Assembly: GCA_963750965.1 (NCBI GenBank)
Contig: CAVVSK010000019.1
Coordinates: 124,001 to 188,000 of the forward strand
Direction of reading: 5' to 3'
Source of the DNA: CANKHA01 sp963750965
GTDB taxonomy: Bacteria; Pseudomonadota; Alphaproteobacteria; Rhizobiales; Xanthobacteraceae
Length of the DNA stretch: 64,000 nucleotides
Shown here piece after piece: positions 26,428-34,848 of the stretch (position 1 is its first letter; every line of letters starts with the position of its first letter). The notes under the pieces were generated by a model that searched no databases, was not told the origin of the DNA, and saw only the letters and a program-made list of their open reading frames with translations. A program made the translations under genes and the position numbers.

Positions 26428-26568
26428 TGCCGCCGATTTGAAGTTCCTACAGCACCTGCGGCAAGCTGAAGCGGCACTAGAACTACAAAGTTGCTAGTGC
26501 CCTTTGCTTCCGAAGTTCGTGTTAGAGGGGGCCGCGACGTATCACGAACTTCGGAAGCGGGGCACTAG
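26424..26568. repeat. multi-arm palindromic repeat, copy 2
   Basis: Four alternating arms: CTAGTGCCGC 26424-26433 pairs with GCGGCACTAG 26471-26480; GGCACTAG 26473-26480 can instead pair with CTAGTGCC 26494-26501 (13-base loop); GCTTCCGAAGTTCGTG 26506-26521 pairs perfectly with 26543-26558 (16 bp); and GGCACTAG 26561-26568 can pair with CTAGTGCC 26494-26501. Loop length and order equal those of copy 1 (12244-12404). The last arm ends at the base before the ATG of the TauE/SafE gene, and the first arm covers the stop of the DM13 gene. Confidence 0.88.
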
Positions 26569-27330
26569 ATGGATCTCCTGCAAGGCTTCGCCGACATCTC
26601 TCTTTGGCAGCTTATCCTGGTCGCGGCGGTGGCGCTGTTTGCCTCGATCGTGGGCGGCGTCACCGGCTATGGCTCGAGCGCGCTGATGCCGCTCGTTTTG
26701 GTGCCGCTGGTCGGTCCGGAGCCGGTCGTGCCGATCGTCAGTATTTCCGGACTGTTCAATAACGTCACGCGCGCTTTCGCTTTCCGCGACTACATCGACT
26801 TCAGGCGCGGGCTGATCATCATGCTCACCGCTGTGCCAAGCTGCATGGCGGGCGCTTATGTTTATACCAAGCTCACCAGCGCCGGCATTCTCATCGCGAT
26901 CGGTATGATGCTGTGTGTCAGCGTGCCACTTCGGCGCTGGCTCATTCACATGAAAGTCCAGATGAACAATAGCGGACTGGCAGCGGGCGCGGTCGCCTAT
27001 GGCTTCCTCGCGGGCAGCACCACCGGCTCCGGCGTTGTCCTGCTGTCGCTGTTGATGGCCTCGGGGCTGGCCGGCGCGTTCGTGGTCGCGACCGATGCGT
27101 TCGTCTCAATCGCCATCGCCGTCAGCAAGATTCTCGTTTTCGGCGTGTCAGGCGTGATGACGCTCCAGGTCATCGCCCTCGGCCTGCTCATCGGTCTGGT
27201 CGCTTTGCCCGGAGCGTTCCTCGCCAAGGCCTTTGTCGAGCGGCTGCCGGTGCATGTGCACACCGGCATCCTTGATGGCATCGTCGTGCTTGGCGGGGCG
27301 ATGATGGTATTTGGCGCCTTCCGGCAATGA
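26569..27330 (+). CDS. sulfite exporter TauE/SafE family (TSUP) permease
   Basis: 253 residues, about eight hydrophobic segments, beginning with LILVAAVALFASIVGGVTGYGSS, the typical first-half TSUP motif, with a second related half (AYGFLAGSTTGSGVVLLSLLM). The family exports sulfite, sulfoacetate or related organic anions. The start ATG directly abuts a palindromic repeat, and no normal Shine-Dalgarno is visible within 12 bases (the sequence there is AGCGGGGCACTAG, where GCGGGG might serve). The next in-frame Met codons are much further inside. Confidence 0.88.
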   Translation: MDLLQGFADISLWQLILVAAVALFASIVGGVTGYGSSALMPLVLVPLVGPEPVVPIVSISGLFNNVTRAFAFRDYIDFRRGLIIMLTAVPSCMAGAYVYTKLTSAGILIAIGMMLCVSVPLRRWLIHMKVQMNNSGLAAGAVAYGFLAGSTTGSGVVLLSLLMASGLAGAFVVATDAFVSIAIAVSKILVFGVSGVMTLQVIALGLLIGLVALPGAFLAKAFVERLPVHVHTGILDGIVVLGGAMMVFGAFRQ

Positions 27331-27341
27331 AGGCCTAGCCA

Positions 27342-28784
27342 TCAGACCTCGCGCGGGGTGCTGAACAGGAACGGCGAGACACCGCGCATCGTCTCGTCCA
27401 GGATGAACGTGCGGGTGATCGGTGGTTCGGCGCGTTGGCCGCAATTTTCCCGTTCACATAAGCGGCAATTGACGCCGATCGGCATCGCCTCGGCTGCGAG
27501 GTTAAGCCCGGCGGAGTAGATAAGACGGGAAGCATGTTTCAATTCGCAGCCAAGCCCGATGGCATAGCGCGGCTGCGGATGCGGATGCGGCACCGCCGGA
27601 CGATGCACGGTCTGCGCAATGCTGAAATAGCGAGTTCCATCGGGCAGCTCGATGATTTGGGTGATGATGCGTCCGGGCGTGTCGAAGGTGGCGTGCACAT
27701 TCCACAGCGGACAGGTGCCGCCGAATTTCGAGAATGGAAAAGTGCCGGAGGAAAATCGCTTGGAAACGTTGCCGGCATGATCGACGCGCAGCATGAAGAA
27801 TGGGATGCCGCGCGCGGTCGGACGCTGCAGCGTGGTAAGCCGGTGGCATAGCTGCTCGAAGCTCGCACCGAAGCGTTGACTCAGCACGCCGATGTCATAG
27901 CCGAGATTCTCCGCCGCCGCATGGAAGCGGGCATACGGCATGATGACCGCTGCAGCGAAATAATTCGCCAGTGTGATGCGATAGAGCCGCCGCGCCGGAT
28001 CGTCCAGATCAGGGTGGCGTCCGACGATGCTGTCGATCGTCGCCGACGCTTCGGTCAGTGCGATCTGGAACGCGATCTGGAAGATCCGCCCCGGCATATC
28101 GAGCAGTTCCGATAGCTGCAATTGGCGCCGGTGCCGGTCGTAGCGGCGCAGCACGTCGCGCATCACGTCGACCGGCAGCACGCGTACGATCGTAGTGTGG
28201 CGCTCGCGCAGCCGCTCGGACAATGCGCGAAAGAGATCGATGTCGGCGACGCCGATTTCGTCGCGCAGCTGCTCGGCTGCCGTCTCCAGGTCGGGAAAAT
28301 AATTGCGATTGGCCTCGATCAGGTCGCGCACGCGTTCGATCGGGTTGCCGTCGCGTCGGGCCGGTTCATCGCGGTCGTCGAGATGGGCCGCAGCCATCGA
28401 TTCCCCCCGCCGCGCCTCGACATAGGCGGCATAAAGACGCTGCAATGCATGCGTCACGCCGGGGCAAAGCTCGGCGAGATCCTTCAATTCATGCTTGGGG
28501 ATATTGAGCGACCGGAACAACGGATCGCTGAGCACCTCATTGAGCTCGGCAAAGAAGCGGTCCTCGTCGACGGTCGCTAACTCGCGCAGATCGATTTCGT
28601 AGGTTTCGGCGAGCCGCAACAGGATTTGCGCGCTGACCGGACGCTGATTGCGTTCGATCAAATTGACGTAGCTCGGAGAGATTCCAAGTCCGGTGGCCAT
28701 CTGCGTCTGCGATAGGCCGAGCTGTCGCCGGATGCGGCGAAAGCGGGGTCCGACAAAGAGCTTTCTGCCATCAGTTTGTGACAT
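27342..28784 (-). CDS. XRE-type short-chain fatty acyl transcriptional regulator (ScfR/RamB-like)
   Basis: 480 residues. The N-terminal helix-turn-helix is LGLSQTQMATGLGISPSYVN, then LIERNQRPVS. A central IrrE-like/DUF955 region (TLANYFAAAVIMPYARFHAAAE) follows, and the C-terminal DUF2083 domain has a Cys cluster NCRLCERENCGQRAEP. This architecture is that of RamB/ScfR regulators, which respond to acyl-CoA or acetate metabolism and control the glyoxylate shunt. The gene is divergent from isocitrate lyase, which supports aceA as a target. Confidence 0.9.
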   Translation of the reverse strand: MSQTDGRKLFVGPRFRRIRRQLGLSQTQMATGLGISPSYVNLIERNQRPVSAQILLRLAETYEIDLRELATVDEDRFFAELNEVLSDPLFRSLNIPKHELKDLAELCPGVTHALQRLYAAYVEARRGESMAAAHLDDRDEPARRDGNPIERVRDLIEANRNYFPDLETAAEQLRDEIGVADIDLFRALSERLRERHTTIVRVLPVDVMRDVLRRYDRHRRQLQLSELLDMPGRIFQIAFQIALTEASATIDSIVGRHPDLDDPARRLYRITLANYFAAAVIMPYARFHAAAENLGYDIGVLSQRFGASFEQLCHRLTTLQRPTARGIPFFMLRVDHAGNVSKRFSSGTFPFSKFGGTCPLWNVHATFDTPGRIITQIIELPDGTRYFSIAQTVHRPAVPHPHPQPRYAIGLGCELKHASRLIYSAGLNLAAEAMPIGVNCRLCERENCGQRAEPPITRTFILDETMRGVSPFLFSTPREV

Positions 28785-28929
28785 ATTTTACAATATGACC
28801 GGAATCAGATGTAAGCGTATTACAACATATCACGGTTTATTTTCAAAGTATTTGCTATATTTTATTCCTCTGCGTTACCTGGATCCGGGCAACCGAAGCA
28901 TGTTGTCACGGAAGTCGCAGGAGACGCAG
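28785..28929. promoter_or_regulatory. AT-rich divergent promoter between the regulator and aceA
   Basis: 145 bases much richer in A+T than the surroundings. Two similar blocks, TTTTACAATATGACC near 28791-28805 and ATTACAACATATCAC near 28819-28833, look like direct operator repeats. TTTTCAAAGTA at 28840-28850 reads TACTTTGAAAA on the other strand and resembles the RamB core AACTTTGCAAA (9 of 11). A TATATTTTA stretch near 28856 may be part of the aceA promoter. Binding by the divergent regulator is an inference. Confidence 0.55.
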
Positions 28930-30228
28930 ATGCTTAAGAGCTTTGAAGACTTAGTCCCCAAGGCGCCTACCGGGCGCTTCGATGGAATCCGGAGACCGTA
29001 CCGGCCGGCCGATGTGCACCGTCTCCGAGGCTCGGTGCCTGTGGATTATACCCTGGCGGAAAAGGGGGCGAACCGTCTCTGGCACCTGCTCCACAGCAAC
29101 GACTATATCTCCGCGCTCGGCGCTGTGACCGGCAACCAGGCCATGCAGATGGTGCGTGCGGGCCTAGAGGCGATCTACCTTTCCGGTTGGCAGGTTGCGG
29201 CCGACAGCAATACGGCCGGCGCGATGTACCCGGACCAGAGCCTCTATCCCTGCAATTCGGGTCCCGAACTGTGCAGGCGGATCAACCGCACTTTTGCACG
29301 CGCCGACCAGATCGAACATTCCGAAGGCGCCGTCACGCGCGACTGGTTTGCGCCGATCATCGCCGACGCCGAGGCTGGCTTCGGAGGCCCGCTCAATGCC
29401 TTCGAGATCATGCGGAATTTCATCGAGGCCGGCGTCGCCGCCGTGCATTTCGAGGATCAACTGGCTTCCGAGAAGAAGTGCGGTCATCTCGGCGGCAAGG
29501 TGCTGATCCCGACGGCGGCGCACGAGCGCAACCTGATTGCCGCGCGTCTTGCGGCCGATGTCTGCGGCGTGCCGACCCTGGTGATCGCGCGCACCGATGC
29601 CGAGAGCGCGCAACTCATTACCTCCGATATCGACGAGCGCGACGTTGAGTTCATCACCGGCGAACGCACTTCTGAAGGATTTTTCCGGCTGAAGAAGGGC
29701 AGCGGCCTCGAGCATTGCATCAAGCGCGGACTTTCCTATGCGCGCCATGCTGATCTGCTTTGGTGGGAGACGTCGCGGCCCGATCTCGACCAGGCCCGCG
29801 AGTTCGCCGAGGCAATTCACAAACAATATCCCGGCAAGCTGCTCGCCTATAATTGCTCGCCGTCATTCAACTGGCGGGGCAACCTCGACGCCGGCACGAT
29901 TGCGAACTTCCAGCGCGAGCTCGGCGCCATGGGCTATAAATTCCAGTTCGTGACACTCGCCGGCTTCCACAACCTGAATTACGGCATGTTCGAGTTGGCG
30001 CGGAATTTCCGCGCGCGCGGTATGTCCGCTTATTCGGAGCTGCAGGACGCCGAATTTGCCGCCGAAGCGCACGGCTATACCGCCACCCGGCACCAACGCG
30101 AGGTCGGCACCGGCTATTTCGATCTCGTCAACGTCACGATTTCCAGCGGCGGCACGTCAACCACTGCAATGTCGGAGTCGACCGAGCATGCGCAGTTCAC
30201 GGCGGCGCTGGCCAGTGCTGCCGAATAA
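28930..30228 (+). CDS. aceA: isocitrate lyase
   Basis: 432 residues from ATG 28930, chosen because GCAGGAGACGCAG lies directly upstream; ATG 28900 is a weaker alternative. The active-site loop is KKCGHLGGK, with YLSGWQVAADSNTAGAMYPD near the N-terminus and WWETSRPDL, YNCSPSFNW and TLAGFHNLNYGMF in the barrel, all typical. It splits isocitrate into succinate and glyoxylate for the glyoxylate shunt. It is divergent from the RamB-like regulator. A DUF4170 gene follows 13 bases later. Malate synthase is not in this window. Confidence 0.97.
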   Translation: MLKSFEDLVPKAPTGRFDGIRRPYRPADVHRLRGSVPVDYTLAEKGANRLWHLLHSNDYISALGAVTGNQAMQMVRAGLEAIYLSGWQVAADSNTAGAMYPDQSLYPCNSGPELCRRINRTFARADQIEHSEGAVTRDWFAPIIADAEAGFGGPLNAFEIMRNFIEAGVAAVHFEDQLASEKKCGHLGGKVLIPTAAHERNLIAARLAADVCGVPTLVIARTDAESAQLITSDIDERDVEFITGERTSEGFFRLKKGSGLEHCIKRGLSYARHADLLWWETSRPDLDQAREFAEAIHKQYPGKLLAYNCSPSFNWRGNLDAGTIANFQRELGAMGYKFQFVTLAGFHNLNYGMFELARNFRARGMSAYSELQDAEFAAEAHGYTATRHQREVGTGYFDLVNVTISSGGTSTTAMSESTEHAQFTAALASAAE

Positions 30229-30241
30229 AACGGAGGATGTC

Positions 30242-30442
30242 ATGCAAATGTACCGGTTTTGGGTCGTTGGCGGCGAATTTCGTTCCATGCATTTCGATCA
30301 AGTCGTGGCCGGAACGGAGCAGTTGCTCGGTCCGTTCTTCGATCAGGGCGAGGCCGAACAGGAATGGCGCAAGATATCGGAGCAGCACCGGCATCGCTGC
30401 GTCGTCCGCTTCTCCATCGTGCGGGAGGGGCAAGCGGCGTAA
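30242..30442 (+). CDS. DUF4170 domain-containing protein
   Basis: 66 residues starting MQMYRFWVVGGEFRSMHF, with a strong ribosome site CGGAGG 5 bases before ATG 30242. The FWVVGGE(F)..M.F start and the GPFFDQGEAEQEWRKIS segment match the small DUF4170 family of alphaproteobacteria. It follows aceA closely and is probably co-transcribed with it. Its function is unknown; the size and lack of hydrophobic segments suggest a soluble cytoplasmic protein. Confidence 0.85.
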   Translation: MQMYRFWVVGGEFRSMHFDQVVAGTEQLLGPFFDQGEAEQEWRKISEQHRHRCVVRFSIVREGQAA

Positions 30443-30453
30443 CGCTGCCGGCG

Positions 30454-31383
30454 TTACGGCCATTTCACCAGCGGCGGCATGGAGGAGAGGATCAACTCCA
30501 CGTTGCCGCCGGTGCGCAGGCCGAAAATCGTGCCGCGGTCGTAGAGCAAATTGAACTCCACATAACGACCCCGGCGGATGAGCTGCTCGTCACGTTCAGC
30601 ATCGGTCCAGGTCTTGGCAAAGTTCTTCCGCACCAGGTCCGGATAGATGTTCCGCAAGGCGCGGCCGACCGCTTGGGTAAATGCGAAGTCTTCCTCCCAA
30701 TCGCCGCTGTCGAGCCAGTCGTAGAAGATGCCGCCGATGCCGCGCGGTTCGTTGCGGTGCTTCAGGTGGAAATACTCGTCGCACCAATTCTTGAATTTTT
30801 CATAAGGCGCGACCTTGGCATGGGCCTCGCATGCGGCGCGCATTGCGGCATGAAAAGCCACCGTATCGGGATCGCTCTGCGTGCGGCGGCGGTCGAGCAC
30901 CGGCGTCAGATCGGCGCCGCCGCCGAACCAGGATTTGCTGGTGACGACGAAGCGGGTGTTCATATGCACCGCCGGCACATGCGGATTGTGCGGATGCGCG
31001 ATCAGCGAAACGCCGGAGGCCCAGAAAGCCGGGTTATTTTCGGCACCGGGAATCTCCTTGCGAAATTCCGGCGCAAATTCTCCGTGCACGGTGGAAACAT
31101 GCACACCGACTTTTTCGAACACCCGGCCGCGCATCAACGACATCACCCCGCCGCCTCCGTCGGCTCCGCTATGGTCGGTGCGGTTCCATGGCGTTCGGAC
31201 AAAACGGCCGGTCTGCCGGCCGGCCATCTGCGCCTCCGCTGGCAGATCGTCCTCGACCAATTCGAAAGCCGCGCAGATGTCGTCGCGCAAAGTCTCAAAC
31301 CAGGCACACGCCTGGTCCTGGCGGCGCGCGAGCGCCGCGGCATCGGCAAGCGGGGAGGCAGTCACCTGATCCTTAGCCGTCAT
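30454..31383 (-). CDS. hemF: oxygen-dependent coproporphyrinogen III oxidase
   Basis: 309 residues from ATG 31383 (MTAKDQVTAS), which overlaps the trmL stop as ATGA. The HemF signatures are present: ENNPAFWASGVSLIAHPHNP, SKSWFGGGADLTP, and KNWCDEYFHLKHRNEPRG, plus GRYVEFNLLYDRGTIFGL near the end. It converts coproporphyrinogen III to protoporphyrinogen IX with O2. A longer open frame to 31836 is an artefact of the trmL frameshift and should not be read as a fusion. Confidence 0.95.
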   Translation of the reverse strand: MTAKDQVTASPLADAAALARRQDQACAWFETLRDDICAAFELVEDDLPAEAQMAGRQTGRFVRTPWNRTDHSGADGGGGVMSLMRGRVFEKVGVHVSTVHGEFAPEFRKEIPGAENNPAFWASGVSLIAHPHNPHVPAVHMNTRFVVTSKSWFGGGADLTPVLDRRRTQSDPDTVAFHAAMRAACEAHAKVAPYEKFKNWCDEYFHLKHRNEPRGIGGIFYDWLDSGDWEEDFAFTQAVGRALRNIYPDLVRKNFAKTWTDAERDEQLIRRGRYVEFNLLYDRGTIFGLRTGGNVELILSSMPPLVKWP

Positions 31384-31836
31384 GAAGTCCGCCCGGTCTG
31401 CCGCAGGGCCTCGCCGGCTGCCATGGCCACTGCCATCGCCACATTGAGCGAGCGCAGGCCCACTTGCAACGGAATCACCAGCCGCGCGTCGGCCGCCGCA
31501 TGCACCTCTTCCGGCACGCCGGCAGACTCGCGTCCAAACATCAGGATGTCGCGCGCTGTGAAGCGGTGTTCGAGATAAGGGCGTCGCCGCCTCGGTGGTG
31601 AAGAGCACCAGCCGCAGCTCTTCCTGCCGCCGCCATTGCTCGAAATCAGGCCAGCTTTCGTGCCGAATGATGCTGACCTGATCAAGGTAATCCATTCCCG
31701 CGCGGCGGAAGGCGCGGTCGGAGACCGGGAACCCGGCGGGTTCCACGATATGCGCCTCGATGCCGAGGCAGGCGCAGAGCCGCAGAATCGTTCCGGTATT
31801 TTGCGGGATGTCAGGCTGAAACAGGGCGATCCGCAT
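31380..31836 (-). CDS. trmL: tRNA (cytidine(34)-2'-O)-methyltransferase TrmL, frameshifted
   Basis: Frame 1 from 31836 gives MRIALFQPDIPQNTGTILRL, the SPOUT motif 1 of TrmL, and continues to LVLFTTEAAT. Frame 2 then gives PYLEHRFTARDILMFGRESAG, LVIPLQVGLRSLNVAMAVAM and the end at 31380. The two join if one C is removed from the CCC run near 31583-31585 (ACGCCCTTAT read as ACGCCTTAT), giving about 151 residues, the normal TrmL size. It methylates the wobble base of two leucine tRNAs. It overlaps hemF by 4 bases and is divergent from petABC. Confidence 0.88.
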
Positions 31837-31928
31837 GGGCGTCAGATGTCAAGGTGAGGCTCGGAACCGCCATGCTGCAAGGATTTGCGGAACCGCGCCG
31901 TGCTTAAGCCATAGCGGGCTTGCGCTGT

Positions 31929-31943
31929 GGCACCAAGGGTGCC
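31929..31943. repeat. short palindrome in the trmL/petA divergent region
   Basis: GGCACC AAG GGTGCC is a perfect 6-bp inverted repeat with a 3-base spacer, located 86-100 bases upstream of trmL and about 145 bases upstream of petA. It may be an operator or chance. Nothing else was recognised in the 252-base gap. Confidence 0.3.
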
Positions 31944-32088
31944 AATAAAACGCCGCCGGAAAGGCGCGTCCTGCTCAATTTCAGGACCGGGCCGGCCGGC
32001 CCGCTTGCCACCGTCTGGAATCGAATTACTTCTCCGGATGGTCCCCAGCGCGAGCGGTCTCATCGCCAGGACGAGGAGAAGCCTGACC

Positions 32089-32616
32089 GTGACAACTACG
32101 TCTTCGGCCGAGCCGACACGCCGCGACTTTCTTTTCATCGCCACGGGAGCGGTCGGCGCGATCGGCGCCGGGGCTGCGCTTGTGCCGCTGATCGCGCAAA
32201 TAAATCCGGATGCTTCGACCATTGCTGCCGGTGCGCCGATCGAGGTCGATCTGGCGCCCATCGCCGAAGGCCAGGTGATCAAGGTGTTCTGGCGCGGGAA
32301 GCCGATTTTCATCAACCATCGCACGAAGAAAGAGATCGAGGAGGCGCGCAACGTCAATCTCGCGAGCCTGCCGGATCCCGAGACCGACCAGAAGCGCGTC
32401 AAGGAAGGTCACGACCAGTGGCAGGTGTTGATCGGCATCTGCACGCATCTGGGCTGCATCCCGCTCGCGCATCAGGGGCAATATCAAGGTTACTTCTGCC
32501 CCTGCCATGGGTCGGTTTACGACACCTCCGGCCGCATCCGGAGCGGGCCGGCGCCTTTGAATCTGGCGTTGCCTCCCTACGAATTTGTCTCCGACAACAA
32601 GATCAAGATCGGCTGA
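32089..32616 (+). CDS. petA: ubiquinol-cytochrome c reductase iron-sulfur (Rieske) subunit
   Basis: 175 residues from GTG 32089, with GAGGAGA 9 bases upstream; the frame stays open upstream to 31927 but that part is Arg-rich and not Rieske-like. The twin-arginine/anchor segment RRDFLFIATGAVGAIGAGAA is at the N-terminus. The 2Fe-2S ligands are CTHLGC and CPCHGS, with the closing GPAPLNLALPPYEF. It passes electrons from quinol to cytochrome c1. It is the first gene of petABC. Confidence 0.96.
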   Translation: MTTTSSAEPTRRDFLFIATGAVGAIGAGAALVPLIAQINPDASTIAAGAPIEVDLAPIAEGQVIKVFWRGKPIFINHRTKKEIEEARNVNLASLPDPETDQKRVKEGHDQWQVLIGICTHLGCIPLAHQGQYQGYFCPCHGSVYDTSGRIRSGPAPLNLALPPYEFVSDNKIKIG

Positions 32617-32643
32617 TCCGCAATGCTTCATGAAGGTTCGACT

Positions 32644-33909
32644 ATGAGCGGACACGCAACCTACCAGCCGCAAAATGGATTCATGCGGTGGTTAGACCGG
32701 CGCCTGCCGATCGCCAGCCTGGTCTATTCATCCTTTGTGGCTTACCCGACGCCGCGCAATCTAAATTATTGGTGGACCTTCGGCGGCATCCTCTCGATCA
32801 TGCTGGCGATCCAGATGGTCACCGGCATCGTGCTGGCGATGCATTACACACCGCATGTCGACTTCGCCTTCAAATCGGTCGAAGGCATCATGCGCGACGT
32901 GAATTACGGCTGGCTGTTGCGCTATGTGCACGCCAACGGCGCATCGATGTTCTTCGCCGCCGCCTATATCCATATGTTCCGGGGCATGTATTACGGCTCC
33001 TACAAGGACCCGCGCGAGGTGCTGTGGATCCTCGGCGTCATTCTGCTGCTGTTGATGATCGCCACCGGCTTCATGGGCTATGTGCTGCCCTGGGGCCAGA
33101 TGAGCTTCTGGGCGGCGACTGTCATCACCAACCTGTTCTCCGCCATCCCGCTGGTCGGCAAATCGGTCGTCACCTGGCTATGGGGCGGCTACGCGGTCGG
33201 CAATCCGACGCTGCAGCGTTTCTATTCGCTGCATTACCTCTTGCCCTTCGTGATCGCCGGTGTGGTGGTGCTGCATGTCTGGGCGCTGCATGTGGTCGGG
33301 CAGAACAACCCCACGGGCATCGAGCCGAAGACCGACAAGGACACGGTGCCGTTCACGCCCTACGCGACGATCAAGGACAGCTTTTTCATGGCTGTGTTCT
33401 TCATCGTCTTCGCCTGGTTCGTCTTTTACATGCCGAACTTCATGGGCCACGCGGACAATTACATCCCGGCCAATCCGTCGGTGACCCCCGCGCATATCGT
33501 GCCGGAATGGTATTACCTGCCGTTCTACGCGATCCTGCGCGCCATCCCTGACAAGTTGATGGGCGTGGTCGCGCTCGTCGCCTCGATCGTGATCCTGGCT
33601 TTCCTGCCCTGGCTCGACACCTCGCGTGTCCGCTCGGCCCGTTACCGCCCGCTATACCGCCAGTTCTTCTGGGTCTTCGTGGTGGTCTGCATCGGCCTCG
33701 GATGGCTTGGCGGCAAGCCAGCGGAAGGCGGCTATGTCATCGCCGCCCGTATCCTCACCTTCTATTACTTCGCGCACTTCCTTCTCATCCTGCCGCTGCT
33801 CGGCATCTTCGAGAAAACGAAGCCGCTGCCAAATTCTATTACCGAGTCGGTATTGCGCGAGGGCGTACCCATTGGCGCCTCGGCGCCGCCGCCGGTCGTA
33901 TCGAGGTGA
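32644..33909 (+). CDS. petB: ubiquinol-cytochrome c reductase cytochrome b
   Basis: 421 residues from ATG 32644, which has GAAGG 7 bases upstream; ATG 32623 would add seven residues. The haem-binding and quinol-site motifs GWLLRYVHANGASMFF, GYVLPWGQMSFW and PEWYYLPFYAIL (PEWY) are all present, with eight hydrophobic helices. It is full-length cytochrome b ending at 33909, separate from cytochrome c1. In Bradyrhizobium and Rhodopseudomonas the two are fused as fbcH, so this organism differs from those genera. Confidence 0.97.
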   Translation: MSGHATYQPQNGFMRWLDRRLPIASLVYSSFVAYPTPRNLNYWWTFGGILSIMLAIQMVTGIVLAMHYTPHVDFAFKSVEGIMRDVNYGWLLRYVHANGASMFFAAAYIHMFRGMYYGSYKDPREVLWILGVILLLLMIATGFMGYVLPWGQMSFWAATVITNLFSAIPLVGKSVVTWLWGGYAVGNPTLQRFYSLHYLLPFVIAGVVVLHVWALHVVGQNNPTGIEPKTDKDTVPFTPYATIKDSFFMAVFFIVFAWFVFYMPNFMGHADNYIPANPSVTPAHIVPEWYYLPFYAILRAIPDKLMGVVALVASIVILAFLPWLDTSRVRSARYRPLYRQFFWVFVVVCIGLGWLGGKPAEGGYVIAARILTFYYFAHFLLILPLLGIFEKTKPLPNSITESVLREGVPIGASAPPPVVSR

Positions 33910-33917
33910 GAGCGGTC

Positions 33918-34796
33918 ATGACATTCAAGCGCAGTATTCCCGCTCTCGTTCTCACTGCCGGGCTGCTTGCCGTCGCAGGAAAACCTGCCGCCGCTCAGGA
34001 TCATGGTGATCATGCGACGCCAGAGCCGCCTGCGCTGAAGTGGTCTTTCGCCGGCCCGTTCGGAAAATTCGACCGCGCCCAGTTGCAGCGCGGCTTTAAG
34101 GTCTATCGCGAGGTCTGTGCCAACTGCCACAGCCTGTCGTACGTCGCGTTCCGCAACCTGTCCGAACCTGGCGGCCCGGAATTTAGCGCCGCGCAGGCGC
34201 AGACCGTCGCCGGTGAGTATAAGATCAAGGACGGCCCGAACGATCAGGGCGAAATGTTTGAGCGGCCCGGCCGGCTGGCGGATTACTTCCCGGCGCCTTT
34301 TCCGAATGAGCAGACGGCGCGTACCGCCAACAACGGCGCCTATCCGCCCGACCTTTCGGTGATCGCCAAGGCGCGCACCTATGAGCGCGGCTTCCCGCGC
34401 TTCCTGATGGATGTCGTCACGCAATATCAGGAGCAGGGGGTCGACTATCTCGCCGCGTTGCTGAAGGGCTATGAGAAGGCGCCGGAAGGCATGCAGATGG
34501 CGCCCGGCATGATGTACAACAAGTATTTCCCGGGTCATGGCATTGCCATGCCGCCGCCGATCTCGGACGAGCAGGTCGCTTATGACGACGGGACGCCGGG
34601 CACGATCGATCAATATTCCCGCGACGTTTCCGCCTTCCTGGCCTGGACGGCGGAGCCGCATCTGGAGGCGCGCAAGCGTATCGGCTTCCAGGTGGTGATT
34701 TTCCTGATCGTGCTGTCGGGTCTGCTCTACTTTACAAAGAAGAAGGTCTGGCACGACGTGCATATGCATCCGGAAGAACTGAGCAAGAAATCATAA
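33918..34796 (+). CDS. petC: cytochrome c1
   Basis: 292 residues from ATG 33918. A signal peptide (SIPALVLTAGLLAVAGKPAAAQ) is followed by the haem c motif CANCH at about residue 65 and the haem-ligand Met region GMQMAPGMMYNKYFPGH. The C-terminal anchor is VVIFLIVLSGLLYFTKKK. Third subunit of the bc1 complex, facing the periplasm. It begins 8 bases after petB. A strong hairpin follows at 34806-34827. Confidence 0.97.
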   Translation: MTFKRSIPALVLTAGLLAVAGKPAAAQDHGDHATPEPPALKWSFAGPFGKFDRAQLQRGFKVYREVCANCHSLSYVAFRNLSEPGGPEFSAAQAQTVAGEYKIKDGPNDQGEMFERPGRLADYFPAPFPNEQTARTANNGAYPPDLSVIAKARTYERGFPRFLMDVVTQYQEQGVDYLAALLKGYEKAPEGMQMAPGMMYNKYFPGHGIAMPPPISDEQVAYDDGTPGTIDQYSRDVSAFLAWTAEPHLEARKRIGFQVVIFLIVLSGLLYFTKKKVWHDVHMHPEELSKKS

Positions 34797-34805
34797 CAAC
34801 GTGCG

Positions 34806-34833
34806 GGGCGCGGCAAAGACCGCGCCCTTCGTT
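34806..34833 (+). terminator. candidate intrinsic terminator after petABC
   Basis: GGGCGCGG 34806-34813 and CCGCGCCC 34820-34827 form a perfect 8-bp GC-rich stem with a CAAAGA loop, followed by TTCGTTT. The tail is only partly T-rich, but position 10 bases after the petC stop supports the call. Confidence 0.65.
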
Positions 34834-34848
34834 TATGCGAGGCAGCAC

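Noticed and set aside
26542..26949. Minus-strand ORF over the start of the TauE/SafE gene
   Set aside because: Antisense to conserved transmembrane helices; the His/Asp-rich product has no domain or ribosome site.
30454..31836. A single 460-residue frame looking like a TrmL-HemF fusion
   Set aside because: The middle 60 residues are Arg/Gly-rich out-of-frame sequence, the true TrmL C-terminus is in another frame, and HemF has its own ATG overlapping the trmL stop.
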